In this document: positions 7,978 to 16,349 of the stretch, one piece after another
Position numbering within the stretch: position 1 is the stretch's first letter
How the letters are laid out: each line of letters opens with the position of its first letter
Assembly (NCBI RefSeq): GCF_900176345.1
Contig: NZ_FWXU01000016.1
Coordinates: 1 to 64,000, forward strand
Length of the DNA stretch: 64,000 nt
Direction: 5' to 3'
From: Rhizobium sp. RU36D
Lineage (GTDB): Bacteria; Pseudomonadota; Alphaproteobacteria; Rhizobiales; Rhizobiaceae
The notes under the pieces: model-generated
The model's database searches: none
What the model was told of the DNA's origin: nothing
What the model saw: only the letters and a program-made list of their open reading frames with translations
Translations under genes and position numbers: made by a program

Positions 7978-9423
7978 TTGAATGCCGTTAAGGCGGCACT
8001 CGATGCGTCAGATTTTAACGCGGCGGCGAAAGCCGTGTTGGCGCTCGCGGCCAAATGGTCGCCGACCGCTTTTGCCAAGCTGCTTGGCGACGGGCTGGAA
8101 CTATCCGCGCTTCAGGGTCGCGAGGCTGTGTTCCTGGATGGCGGGGAGGCGGACGAGTTTGCCGACCCCGATGTCTTCAACCAGCCGTTCAAGGAACAGA
8201 TCGAGTTCTTCCGGCAGAAGCGGGCAAAGCCGACAAAGGCCTGGACCGATGCCCTGCGCGGCGTTCACGATCGCGCCTTCGTCATTGCCGGCATTACCGA
8301 CACGGCGATGCTCTCCGATTTCCAGACGGCGATAGCGTCCGCCATGGAAAAGGGCACCACGCTCGAAACCTTCCGGGCCGACTTTGACCGGATCGTCGCG
8401 CAATATGGCTGGCAGTACAAAGGGGAGCGCGGCTGGCGAACCCGCGTGATCTTCGAGACCAATATGCGCACGAGCTACATGGCCGGCCGGCTTAAGCAGA
8501 TGCGCGATCCCGACGTTCTGAAGCTCCGGCCATACTGGCAATATCTCCACGGCGAGACCCGCACTCCGAAAAATCCGCGACCGCGCCACCTTGCATGGCA
8601 TCGCAAGGTGTATCGTCATGACAGCGGTTTCTGGACCCATCATTTCCCGCCGAATGATTTCCTCTGCTCCTGCGGTGTTCGCACCCTGTCGGAGCGCGAC
8701 CTGAAGCGCCGCGACCTTAAGCCTGAGGAATGGGCGGGTGAATTGATGGAGCCGGCTCTCGATCCCCTGACCGGAAAGCTGATCGAGAAGCCGCAGGGGG
8801 TGGGCTATGGCTGGGATTACATCCCTGGCGATCTCTGGGAACGGGGGCTGACACCTTCGACACTGATGGATGAAGGCCAGGAGCTGCTCACTGATCCGCG
8901 CATGGCGGTGGCGATCGACAAGGCGGAGCCGCTGGCCGATCTGGTGAAGGCGTCGAAGCCATTCAAGGCTGAGTTGCTCCAGGACGGGCTGGAGCCGGAG
9001 GCGTATGTGCGGGCCTTCCTCGATCCCTTCGGCGCCGATATCGGCGAGGCTGTCCTGTTCGAGGATGTGACCGGCACGAGAATCCCGATCTCTGACCAGT
9101 TGTTCCGCAACCGTGAGGGCGAGTTCAAGCTGTTTAAGCGCGGTCGTCACAGGCTGCTGGCGATGATGGCGGAGACCCTCATGGAGCCGGATGAGATCTG
9201 GGTCGGCGTTGCCAGAAAGGTTGCAAGCGACGACCTGGTCGTCGATCGCCGCTATGTGCGCGTTGATCCCGAGACCGCAATCCAGATCGTGTTCGAGATC
9301 GGCGAACGGCTGTGGGAGGCGGTGACCGCGTTTGGCCCGACCGACAAAAAGGGCAAGGCGGATTTTGAGCAGATCGACAAGCGACGCGTGGGCAAGCTCG
9401 TCTTCGCCAGACCGAAAAAGTAA
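7978..9423 (+). CDS. Mu F-like head morphogenesis protein with C-terminal PBECR-type nuclease domain
   Basis: The frame is open from 7885; the stated TTG start at 7978 is uncertain and GTG 8128 is an alternative. Residues 1-50 resemble the portal C-terminus. The Mu F/SPP1 gp7-like region begins near residue 60 (FNQPFKEQIEFF) and carries RTRVIFETNMRTSYMAGR, HLAWHRKVYRHDSGFWTHHFPPNDFLCSCGV (residues about 160-240), with the conserved Cys pair. The last 130 residues (EAVLFEDVTGTRIPISDQLF, EIWVGVARK, RRYVRV) match the PBECR family of nuclease-fold domains often fused to phage F proteins. F is a minor head protein that may be ejected with the DNA. No clear ribosome binding site exists, which supports expression linked to the portal gene. 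Confidence 0.85.
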   Translation: MNAVKAALDASDFNAAAKAVLALAAKWSPTAFAKLLGDGLELSALQGREAVFLDGGEADEFADPDVFNQPFKEQIEFFRQKRAKPTKAWTDALRGVHDRAFVIAGITDTAMLSDFQTAIASAMEKGTTLETFRADFDRIVAQYGWQYKGERGWRTRVIFETNMRTSYMAGRLKQMRDPDVLKLRPYWQYLHGETRTPKNPRPRHLAWHRKVYRHDSGFWTHHFPPNDFLCSCGVRTLSERDLKRRDLKPEEWAGELMEPALDPLTGKLIEKPQGVGYGWDYIPGDLWERGLTPSTLMDEGQELLTDPRMAVAIDKAEPLADLVKASKPFKAELLQDGLEPEAYVRAFLDPFGADIGEAVLFEDVTGTRIPISDQLFRNREGEFKLFKRGRHRLLAMMAETLMEPDEIWVGVARKVASDDLVVDRRYVRVDPETAIQIVFEIGERLWEAVTAFGPTDKKGKADFEQIDKRRVGKLVFARPKK

Positions 9424-9448
9424 AAGGCCGGGAGCAATCCGGCCTTTT
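9422..9448 (+). terminator. Intrinsic terminator-like hairpin after F
   Basis: AAAAGGCCGG, a 7-base loop, then CCGGCCTTTT make a perfect 10-bp stem whose 3' arm ends in four T residues. It overlaps the stop codon of the F gene. It may attenuate transcription into the G-like gene rather than stop it. Confidence 0.6.
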
Positions 9449-9527
9449 GCGCGAAGGGCTCGCTGGACCATTGCTCGGTCGCGCCCTCCGACACCAGAAA
9501 TATAGCACCACACCCAAGGGAAATCCA

Positions 9528-10010
9528 ATGACCGGCATCAGCTACAAGGCCAGGATCCACGACAAGGATATGCGGGCGAAGCTTGGCGAGCTGATCGACC
9601 GTATGGAGAACCGCCAGGGCTTCTTCAAGAACGTTGGCGAGCATCTCATGACAGCGCTGGGCGAGCGCTTCGACAATGAGGAAGCGCCCGATGGCACGAA
9701 ATGGGCTGGTCTGCGGCCGGTGACCCTGGCCAAGCGTGAGGCGGCCGGTTACCAGCCAGGCCCGATCCTGCGGGCCTCAGGGGCGTTTCGCAGCTCGTTT
9801 AACGTTGCCGCCACCAACGACGACGTGCGGATCGGCACGGCAGCCGTCCAGGCGGCCATGCTGCATTTTGGCGGCGAGCTGAAGGGTTACATCAAAAAAT
9901 CGATCGAGGCGCGGCCGGTGCTGGGGATGTCGGCCGAGGATGAGGCGGAGGTGGTAGCGATTGCGGAGGAGTGGTTCCACGCCGGGTCGAAACGCGACGG
10001 AACTCCTTGA
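9528..10010 (+). CDS. Phage virion morphogenesis protein (Mu G family)
   Basis: 160 residues of the Mu gpG / phage virion morphogenesis family, needed for head-tail joining. Visible features are LIDRMENRQGFFKNVGEHLMTALGERF, PDGTKWAGLRPVTLAKR, and PILRASGAFRSSFN with IGTAAVQAAMLHFGG. AAGGGA precedes the ATG at 9528 by 8 bases; the longer frame from 9447 passes through the terminator and was not used. This is the last + strand gene before the autotransporter cargo. Confidence 0.85.
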   Translation: MTGISYKARIHDKDMRAKLGELIDRMENRQGFFKNVGEHLMTALGERFDNEEAPDGTKWAGLRPVTLAKREAAGYQPGPILRASGAFRSSFNVAATNDDVRIGTAAVQAAMLHFGGELKGYIKKSIEARPVLGMSAEDEAEVVAIAEEWFHAGSKRDGTP

Positions 10011-10097
10011 GGTGGTTAAGATCCGTTTGATGCGGTTCCTGTCCCTGTATGCGCGGAAGGCGCCGGTGGGCTAGTTCTTATGGTTTGTTTTCGGCGG

Positions 10098-10134
10098 AAT
10101 GACTTGTCTGATCCCGTGGATCAGGCAAGTCATT
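10098..10134. terminator. Long hairpin between convergent genes
   Basis: AATGACTTGTCTGATCC, loop CGT, then GGATCAGGCAAGTCATT gives a 17-bp stem with one G-T pair. It lies between the + strand G-like gene and the 3' end of the - strand autotransporter gene and can serve as a bidirectional terminator, although no T-run follows on either strand. Confidence 0.55.
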
Positions 10135-10182
10135 CACGCAGGAAGTGACCATCTTTTGCGATACGTAGGGACGTCACGCGGA

Positions 10183-13100
10183 TCAGAAAGTGATTCCCAG
10201 ACGTAGCGAGGCTTGGTTGCTGACTTGCTTGACGGCGTATGAGCCACGCCACAGGAAGTCTAGCGACGCTGTCGGCGTCAGTGCAAAACCGGCCGCAATC
10301 TGCACGACACCTGAGTCTCGTGCAACCGGCACTCCGCTGATGTCAAAAGGTGTGCCGCCGGCGAAGCTCATGCCAGCGACGGGCGCCGTGTCGCCGAAAT
10401 GGTGGCGCCAACCCAGCATGCCGCTCAATCGAACGGGGATTTCATCGACCGAGCTCTCTGTGCCGAAGCGAAGGCCCAGGAGGGAGACCCCCGTCTGCTG
10501 ATGCATAGCCGAGACAGCAAGTCGTGCGGCACCGCCGTTTTCGACCACAGAATCGCTTCGATAGTCAATCCAGGCCAGATTGGCTATGGGTTCGAGCGTT
10601 ATGTCGCCGACGCCGATTTCGTATCCGATCTCCGTGAAGATCTGTGCCGTTGCAGCAGCAAATCGGCCGGCGAGTTGATCTGAGAATCCACCGAAGCGTA
10701 CCGTTCTCTCCACATCGACATCATGGTGCGCGTAAGACACGCCAGAGCGCAGACCGAGCCCCCCGAGATCAAAAGCCGCATAAAGCGCGGCCTCATAGGT
10801 GTTTGCCATGGCCTCGGCAGTGTGATTGTTTGTCCAAATGTTGGAATGGCCATAGCTGGCGGCCGCACCAAATCGCAGGTTGTCGAAGGCCTCCGCATCG
10901 GCACCAACATGTAAGCCTCCGTTGCCGAAGCGGACGGGCGATGCGCCGCTTCCGGCAAGGGTATTGCGGCCCCAGCTGCCATAAGCCTCCGACCAGAAAG
11001 GGTTGTCGTCATCTGCGGCCATGCGCTCGTTCAGCGTATCGCGGACACGATCGCCCTGCTGGATGGTGACGCTCGCCACCGACGGATAGATGTCGCCGGA
11101 CAGGGCGTCGAAGGCTGCTCTTGCGCCAGTCGCGCTCAGAGATAACAGACCGTCATAGACCGCTCCCCGTGCTTGGCGATCCATGGCCGCACCGACATTC
11201 CTCTGGTTCCGGGTTATGCCGACACTGCTGAAGCTCACTGCGTTTCGCTTGAGGTTCAAGGTAATCGCATTGGTGCCGTAGACCAGGTTCGGAGCTAGAA
11301 ATGCAAGGTTTGACGTCACGGAGCTGAATTGACCGGAGATACCGCCTGCCGAGGTCAGGATACGGTAGTCGGTCGAACTTGCATAGCTGCCCGAATCCGC
11401 AATCACAGTGACCGTTCCGCCATTGATCGTGGTGGTACCGTTCACATCAATCCTGTCGGAATTGCCCGATGCATCGACTTCCACTTCATAGAAAGAGCCA
11501 GTGGCAAAGACGAGGTTACCTGTCGAGCGCATGGTGCCAATAGAATTGCCAGGTGCGATCGTGCCGCCAGAGGCAATGTTGATCGAGCCGAAACTGCCTG
11601 TTCCCTTAAGGACGCTGCCGCTTGCGACCTGGATGGTACCCAGCAGAGAACCGTTATTGACGAATCTACCGGCGTTCACCGTCACAGCGCCTGTGATGGA
11701 TCCGCCAGCGTTGTTGTTGAAGGTCCCGGCGGTCTGGTTGAGCGATGCGATGGTGCCGGTATTGTTGACAGTACCGCTGTTTGAGACCGCGCCTGCGGTG
11801 GCGCTATTGGTGAAGGTGGCGCCAGCGCTGTTGGTCACGGCTCCAACTGTTCCGGCGTTGGTCACGGTACCGCCGGAAATCGTCGTCGTGCCAGAGATGG
11901 TGCCGCCAGCGTTGTTGTTAAACGTCCCGGCGGTCTGGTTGAGCGATGCGATGGTGCCGGTATTGTTGACGGTACCGCTGTTTGTGACGGCGCCTGCGGT
12001 GGCGCTGTTGGTGAAGGTTGCACCAGTGTTGTTGGTCACGGCTCCAACTGTTCCGGCGTTGGTTACGGTACCGCCTGAAATCGTCGTCATGCCGGAGATG
12101 GTGCCGCCAGCGTTGTTGTTGAAGGTCCCAGCGGTCTGGTTGAGCGACGAAACGCTTCCAGTATTGGTTATGGTTCCAGCGTTATTTAGTGTACCTCCCG
12201 AGACCGACACGATGTCGGTGACGGTCCCGCCGGCATTGTTATTGAAGGTGCCGGCGGATTGGCTGAGTGATGCGATTGTGCCGGTATTGTTGACGGTACC
12301 GCTGTTTGTGACGGCGCCTGCGGTGGCGCTGTTGGTGAAGGTCGCGCCAGCGCTGTTGGTCACGGCTCCAACTGTTCCGTCGTTGTTTACGGTACCGCCG
12401 GAAATCGTCGTCGTGCCAGAGATGGTGCCGCCAGCGTTGTTGTTGAAGGTCCCGGCGGATTGGCTGAGTGATGCGATTGTGCCGGTATTGTTGACGGTAC
12501 CGCTGTTTGTGACGGCGCCTGCGGTGGCGCTGTTGGTGAAGGTTGCACCAGTGCTGTTGGTCACTGTTCCAACTGTTCCGGCGTTGGTCACGGTACCGCC
12601 GGAAATCGTCGTCGTGCCGGAGATGGTGCCGCCAGCGTTGTTGTTGAAGGTCCCAGCGGTCTGGTTGAGCGACGAAACGTTTCCAGTATTGGTTATGGTT
12701 CCAGCGTTATTTAGTGTACCTCCCGAGACCGACACGATGTCGGTGACGGTCCCGCCGGCATTGTTATTGAAGGTGCCGGCGGATTGGCTGAGTGATGCGA
12801 TTGTGCCGGTATTGTTGACGGTACCGCTGTTTGTGACGGCGCCTGCGGTGGCGCTGTTGGTGAAGGTCGCGCCAGCGCTGTTGGTCACGGCTCCAACTGT
12901 TCCGTCGTTGTTTACGGTACCGCCGGAAATCGTCGTCGTGCCAGAGATGGTGCCGCCAGCGTTGTTGTTGAAGGTCCCGGCGGTCTGGTTGAGCGATGCG
13001 ATGGTGCCGGTATTGTTGACAGTACCGCTGTTTGAGACCGCGCCTGCGGTGGCGCTATTGGTGAAGGTAGCGCCAGCGCTGTTGGTCACGGCTCCAACTG

Positions 13101-14205
13101 TTCCGGCGTTGGTCACGGTACCGCCGGAAATCGTCGTCGTGCCAGAGATGGTGCCGCCAGCGTTGTTGTTAAACGTCCCGGCGGTCTGGTTGAGCGATGC
13201 GATGGTGCCGTTATTGTTGACGGTACCGCTGTTTGTGACGGCGCCTGCGGTGGCGCTGTTGGTGAAGGTTGCACCAGTGCTGTTGGTCACGGCTCCAACT
13301 GTTCCGGCGTTGGTTACGGTACCGCCTGAAATCGTCGTCGTGCCGGAGATGGTGCCGCCGGCATTGTTGTTGAAGGTGCCGGCGGTCTGGTTGAGCGATG
13401 CGATGGTGCCGGTATTGTTGACAGTACCGCTGTTTGAGACCGCGCCTGCGGTGGCGCTATTGGTGAAGGTGGCGCCAGCGCTGTTGGTCACGGCTCCAAC
13501 TGTTCCGGCGTTGGTTACGGTACCGCCTGAAATCGTCGTCGTGCCAGAGATGGTGCCGCCGGCATTGTTGTTAAACGTCCCGGCGGTTTGAGTCAGGGAC
13601 GTGACGGTCCCTGTATTGGTGATGGTCAAACCGTTGTTCGTGGCAACATTGATCGTTCCCGCGTTAGTTACGGTGCCACCACCCGCAGTAAGTTGACTGA
13701 GAATTCCTCCGGCATTGACGGTCAAAGTTCCATTTATGAGGGTCAAAGCGCCGTTCATGTCACCGCTGATGGTGATGGTACCGCTTGATTGGTTAATGTC
13801 ACTGTTGAGGACGCCGCCGGCCTGCACTATTATTGAGCCCGAATTGCTCAAGGTACCGCCGCCCAAAGCCGTCAACTCACCCGTGGCGGTGACCGTTAGG
13901 TTTCCGCCATTCACTGTCAGGGTGTCGACCGTATAGTTGTTGACGACCTCGGGTACACCCGTGGTGATAATCGCCTGGTCTCCCGCGCCTGGTGGGACCG
14001 GAGAGGTGTCCCAGTTGTCACCGTTCGAAAAGTCCTGGTCAGGATTGCTTCCGACCCAAGTGGACTGTGCCCAGGCGCTTCCCCCGGCAGCGGTGCTGGC
14101 TAACAATGCCATGAGAAGGATTGCTACGCGCGAGTTTGCTCGTGAGATCGAGCAATAGGAGGGGCGGGAAGGCTTGCAAATCATACCGGTGACCGATCTC
14201 CGCAT
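10183..14205 (-). CDS. Autotransporter with 67-residue tandem repeats (prophage cargo)
   Basis: 1340 residues. An N-terminal signal peptide (VAILLMALLASTAAGGSAWAQ, about residues 28-47) is followed by a Gly/Thr/Asn-rich passenger. This contains eight copies of a 67-residue unit with variants around GTISGTTTISGGTVTNAGTVG and ATFTNSATAGAV, typical of a beta-helix. The last 280 residues (from FWSEAYGSWGRN to the terminal LRLGITF) form an autotransporter beta-barrel ending in Phe. The product should reach the outer membrane and display the passenger. A second ATG at 14184 has GGAG upstream and may be the true start. It is read against all neighbouring phage genes, so it is expressed independently, probably from the lysogen. 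Confidence 0.9.
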   Translation of the reverse strand: MRRSVTGMICKPSRPSYCSISRANSRVAILLMALLASTAAGGSAWAQSTWVGSNPDQDFSNGDNWDTSPVPPGAGDQAIITTGVPEVVNNYTVDTLTVNGGNLTVTATGELTALGGGTLSNSGSIIVQAGGVLNSDINQSSGTITISGDMNGALTLINGTLTVNAGGILSQLTAGGGTVTNAGTINVATNNGLTITNTGTVTSLTQTAGTFNNNAGGTISGTTTISGGTVTNAGTVGAVTNSAGATFTNSATAGAVSNSGTVNNTGTIASLNQTAGTFNNNAGGTISGTTTISGGTVTNAGTVGAVTNSTGATFTNSATAGAVTNSGTVNNNGTIASLNQTAGTFNNNAGGTISGTTTISGGTVTNAGTVGAVTNSAGATFTNSATAGAVSNSGTVNNTGTIASLNQTAGTFNNNAGGTISGTTTISGGTVNNDGTVGAVTNSAGATFTNSATAGAVTNSGTVNNTGTIASLSQSAGTFNNNAGGTVTDIVSVSGGTLNNAGTITNTGNVSSLNQTAGTFNNNAGGTISGTTTISGGTVTNAGTVGTVTNSTGATFTNSATAGAVTNSGTVNNTGTIASLSQSAGTFNNNAGGTISGTTTISGGTVNNDGTVGAVTNSAGATFTNSATAGAVTNSGTVNNTGTIASLSQSAGTFNNNAGGTVTDIVSVSGGTLNNAGTITNTGSVSSLNQTAGTFNNNAGGTISGMTTISGGTVTNAGTVGAVTNNTGATFTNSATAGAVTNSGTVNNTGTIASLNQTAGTFNNNAGGTISGTTTISGGTVTNAGTVGAVTNSAGATFTNSATAGAVSNSGTVNNTGTIASLNQTAGTFNNNAGGSITGAVTVNAGRFVNNGSLLGTIQVASGSVLKGTGSFGSINIASGGTIAPGNSIGTMRSTGNLVFATGSFYEVEVDASGNSDRIDVNGTTTINGGTVTVIADSGSYASSTDYRILTSAGGISGQFSSVTSNLAFLAPNLVYGTNAITLNLKRNAVSFSSVGITRNQRNVGAAMDRQARGAVYDGLLSLSATGARAAFDALSGDIYPSVASVTIQQGDRVRDTLNERMAADDDNPFWSEAYGSWGRNTLAGSGASPVRFGNGGLHVGADAEAFDNLRFGAAASYGHSNIWTNNHTAEAMANTYEAALYAAFDLGGLGLRSGVSYAHHDVDVERTVRFGGFSDQLAGRFAAATAQIFTEIGYEIGVGDITLEPIANLAWIDYRSDSVVENGGAARLAVSAMHQQTGVSLLGLRFGTESSVDEIPVRLSGMLGWRHHFGDTAPVAGMSFAGGTPFDISGVPVARDSGVVQIAAGFALTPTASLDFLWRGSYAVKQVSNQASLRLGITF
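11700..13580. repeat. 201-bp tandem repeat array within the autotransporter gene
   Basis: Units of 201 bp (67 codons) recur across this stretch; for example the TTTGAGACCGCGCCTGCGGT stretch recurs at 13031 and 13433, two units apart. Some copies are nearly identical and others swap in a TDIVSVSGGTLNNAGTI module, so the order is mosaic, consistent with repeated recombination or slippage. Both strands are open in several frames because of the composition. Confidence 0.9.
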
Positions 14206-14785
14206 GAGTCCAGGATCAGTGCCGAAAACGAGAAACAGATATGCGGCTAACGCCGTTAACTACTGCGGTTATGGTAAATGAAGCGTGTACTGGACAGAGA
14301 TAGTAATAAGGGCTGACTCCTAATCTGGTGGCGGGTGGAAGATGGCCCCGATTGCAAATCAAGCGGACTCATCTCAACCGACATGTCCCGGGACGCTTCA
14401 CTGACGAGCCGCGTATGTCCGCCTCAGGCCTGACCGAGACGACTGCCTCGGATGTTTGAGTGTCGACTTACGGCGTTCGACCCCCCACATCGAACGGTCG
14501 CGTTCGACCCCCAATCCTCCAAGACTGTAGTTGATCCAAGAGTAATTGAAGGCAACCGTTGACATGGTTGCGATGATTAAACGAACGAAATCTCCGAAAC
14601 CGTCCACCGCGCTTCTCGCACCCTGACCCTTCCCACCATACCCGCTTTGCCGTCGCCCCCCGTTAGACCCCCGTTAGAATTCGACTGAGGGCCTATCCAG
14701 TCGCCGAGCGTCCATTGCAATCGCGACCGGGGCTTGAAACTCTCCTCCGCGTGACGCATGTTGCCTTCCAGCGGACCTCAACACT
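14206..14785. other. Intergenic stretch upstream of the head module; no gene seen
   Basis: The promoter of the autotransporter must lie in the first 100-150 bases. The rest has lower GC, two direct copies of GTTCGACCCCC (near 14476 and 14507) and two of CCCCCGTTAGA (near 14656), and only short frames without protein character. It may be remnant DNA carried in with the cargo gene. Confidence 0.5.
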
Positions 14786-14832
14786 GACCGGACACCACGT
14801 CCGGTCTTTTTGTTTTCGCACCTCCCGCATGG
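14786..14832 (+). promoter_or_regulatory. Dyad element E2: terminator-like hairpin and putative late promoter of the head module
   Basis: GACCGGAC, loop ACCAC, GTCCGGTC followed by TTTTTGTTTTCGCAC. The dyad and the T-rich stretch match E1 at 2667 base for base. The protease/scaffold gene starts 50 bases downstream. This is where Mu has its C-dependent PI promoter. Confidence 0.7.
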
Positions 14833-14835
14833 TCG

Positions 14836-14855
14836 CCTCAGTTACCGAACTGAGG
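14836..14855 (+). promoter_or_regulatory. Hairpin overlapping the ribosome binding site of the protease/scaffold gene
   Basis: CCTCAGTT, loop ACCG, AACTGAGG is a perfect 8-bp stem whose 3' arm contains the GAGG that serves the ATG at 14861. In the folded RNA the site would be masked, so it may limit initiation or act as an operator. Confidence 0.4.
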
Positions 14856-14860
14856 ACCGC

Positions 14861-15982
14861 ATGACCAAGGCTGCAACGTCCAATCCCGGCAAGACCGCCC
14901 GTATCGAAGTGTTCCGCACCGGCACGTTCACGCCGATGCAGGGGGAGCCGATCACCTATTCGGCGGCCGATCTTGCGGCGGTGGCCGATGCTTATGATCC
15001 CGAGACCGCGCCGGCACCCGTTGTTGTCGGCCATCCCTCAACCGATGCGCCTGCTTATGCCTGGGCGCAGAGCTTTGAATGGGATGCCTCGGCGGATCGG
15101 CTGTTCGCCGTGATCGGAGAAATCGCGCCGGCCTTTGCCGAAGCGGTCGAGGCGAAGCACTACAAGAAGGTGTCGCTGTCCTTCCATCGGCCTGATGCGG
15201 CTGCCAATCCCGTGCCCGGCACGTGGTATCCGAAACATATCGGCTTCCTCGGTGGTGCCGCACCGGCGGTGACGGGCCTGAAGAACGTCCAGTTCTCCGG
15301 ACCGGAGACGGAAGCGGTCGTCTTCTCCGCTGCCTTCGGCGAGCGCGGTTTCGAGGAGACGGCCAGCATCCTGCGCATGCTCCGGGAATTCTTCATCGAA
15401 CGCTTCGGCCTTGATGAGGCCGACAAGGCGCTCCCGGCCTACCGCCTGGAATGGCTCGGCGAGACCGAGATCGAACCGGCCGCAGTGACGAAGCCCGCTT
15501 TCTCTTCCCCCCAAACGAAGGAGCCTGACTTGACCAAACCCGATCCGGCCTTCGCCGCGCGCGAAGCCGATGTTGCCGCCCGTGAGGAGCGGCTCAAAGC
15601 CCGCGAGCGTGAGCTTGCCCATGCCGACAATGTCACCTTCGCCGAAGCCCTGGTGACCGAGGGCAGGATCATCGCCGCGTCCAGGGACAAGGTGGTTTCG
15701 ATCCTGGACGCCATTCCGGCCGAAACTTCCGTTTCCTTTGCCGCTGATGCGGCTGCCGTGCCGGTCGCCCAGGCGATCCGCGATCTGTTGAAGGAACAGC
15801 CCAAGGTCGTCTCCTTCGGTGCGCTCGATCTGCCCGAGGGCGGCCAAAGCGAGGCCGCGTCGTTTGCGGCCGATGGCTATGCCGTCGATCGCGAGCAGCT
15901 CGATCGCCATCACAAGGCGCTCGATTACCAGCGCGCCCATCCGGGCACCGACTACCTCGCCGCCGTGCGCGCCGTTTCCTGA
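14861..15982 (+). CDS. Prohead protease / scaffold (Mu I-Z type)
   Basis: 373 residues. The N-terminal 170 residues resemble Mu gpI-type capsid maturation proteases (VVVGHPSTDAPAYAWAQSF, AEAVEAKHYKKVSLSFH, GFLGGAAPAVTGLK); the Ser in KKVSLSF is a likely nucleophile. Residues 215-300 are a charged coiled coil (AAREADVAAREERLKARERELA), fitting the scaffold part that in Mu is also made separately as Z. It would shape the prohead and process it. Start 14861 has GAGG 6-9 bases upstream. Confidence 0.82.
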   Translation: MTKAATSNPGKTARIEVFRTGTFTPMQGEPITYSAADLAAVADAYDPETAPAPVVVGHPSTDAPAYAWAQSFEWDASADRLFAVIGEIAPAFAEAVEAKHYKKVSLSFHRPDAAANPVPGTWYPKHIGFLGGAAPAVTGLKNVQFSGPETEAVVFSAAFGERGFEETASILRMLREFFIERFGLDEADKALPAYRLEWLGETEIEPAAVTKPAFSSPQTKEPDLTKPDPAFAAREADVAAREERLKARERELAHADNVTFAEALVTEGRIIAASRDKVVSILDAIPAETSVSFAADAAAVPVAQAIRDLLKEQPKVVSFGALDLPEGGQSEAASFAADGYAVDREQLDRHHKALDYQRAHPGTDYLAAVRAVS

Positions 15983-15996
15983 AGGAGAACCCTGCC

Positions 15997-16335
15997 ATGC
16001 AGTATTTTACCGACGTGCTGACGCTGACCGCGATCCCGACCACGACCTGGGAGGCGCTCGACCTCGTCGGCTTCGACGATGCCAAGGTCACGGCGGATGA
16101 CGCGCCGGTCAAGGGTGTCGCCAAGCATCCTTGCACCGTCATCGGCGATCCCACCGCCGTCATGGTGGTGGGCGTGGCCCGCGTCCGTGCCCGTGGCGTC
16201 GTCACCAAGGGTGCCAAGCTGATCAGCGCCGCCGCAGGCGGGGTCAAGGTCGCAGGCGCTACGCCCGCCAATGTCTTCGCCACCGCTCTGACAGCCGCCG
16301 CCGATGGCGAGTTCGTCGATATCCTCGTCCGCTGA
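15997..16335 (+). CDS. Capsid decoration-type protein (DUF2190-like)
   Basis: 112 residues, Ala/Val/Gly rich, mostly beta, with ALTAAADGEFVDILVR at the end. It lies between protease/scaffold and major capsid genes, where Mu-like and other phages carry small head decoration proteins. AAGGAG lies 9 bases before the ATG. The family call is moderate; position carries much of the weight. Confidence 0.6.
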   Translation: MQYFTDVLTLTAIPTTTWEALDLVGFDDAKVTADDAPVKGVAKHPCTVIGDPTAVMVVGVARVRARGVVTKGAKLISAAAGGVKVAGATPANVFATALTAAADGEFVDILVR

Positions 16336-16349
16336 AGGAAACGCCTGCC

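Noticed and set aside
11700..13580. CRISPR-like repeat array
   Set aside because: Units are 201 bp without unique spacers and are in-frame protein repeats.
11501..13591. A 696-residue + strand frame opposite the autotransporter
   Set aside because: It is repetitive because the autotransporter repeats are; composition (Val/Pro/Leu) and lack of a ribosome binding site or family match mark it as an antisense artefact.
14470..14680. IS element end or attachment site from the GTTCGACCCCC and CCCCCGTTAGA direct repeats
   Set aside because: No transposase gene or matching inverted end lies nearby; too little to support a mobile element.
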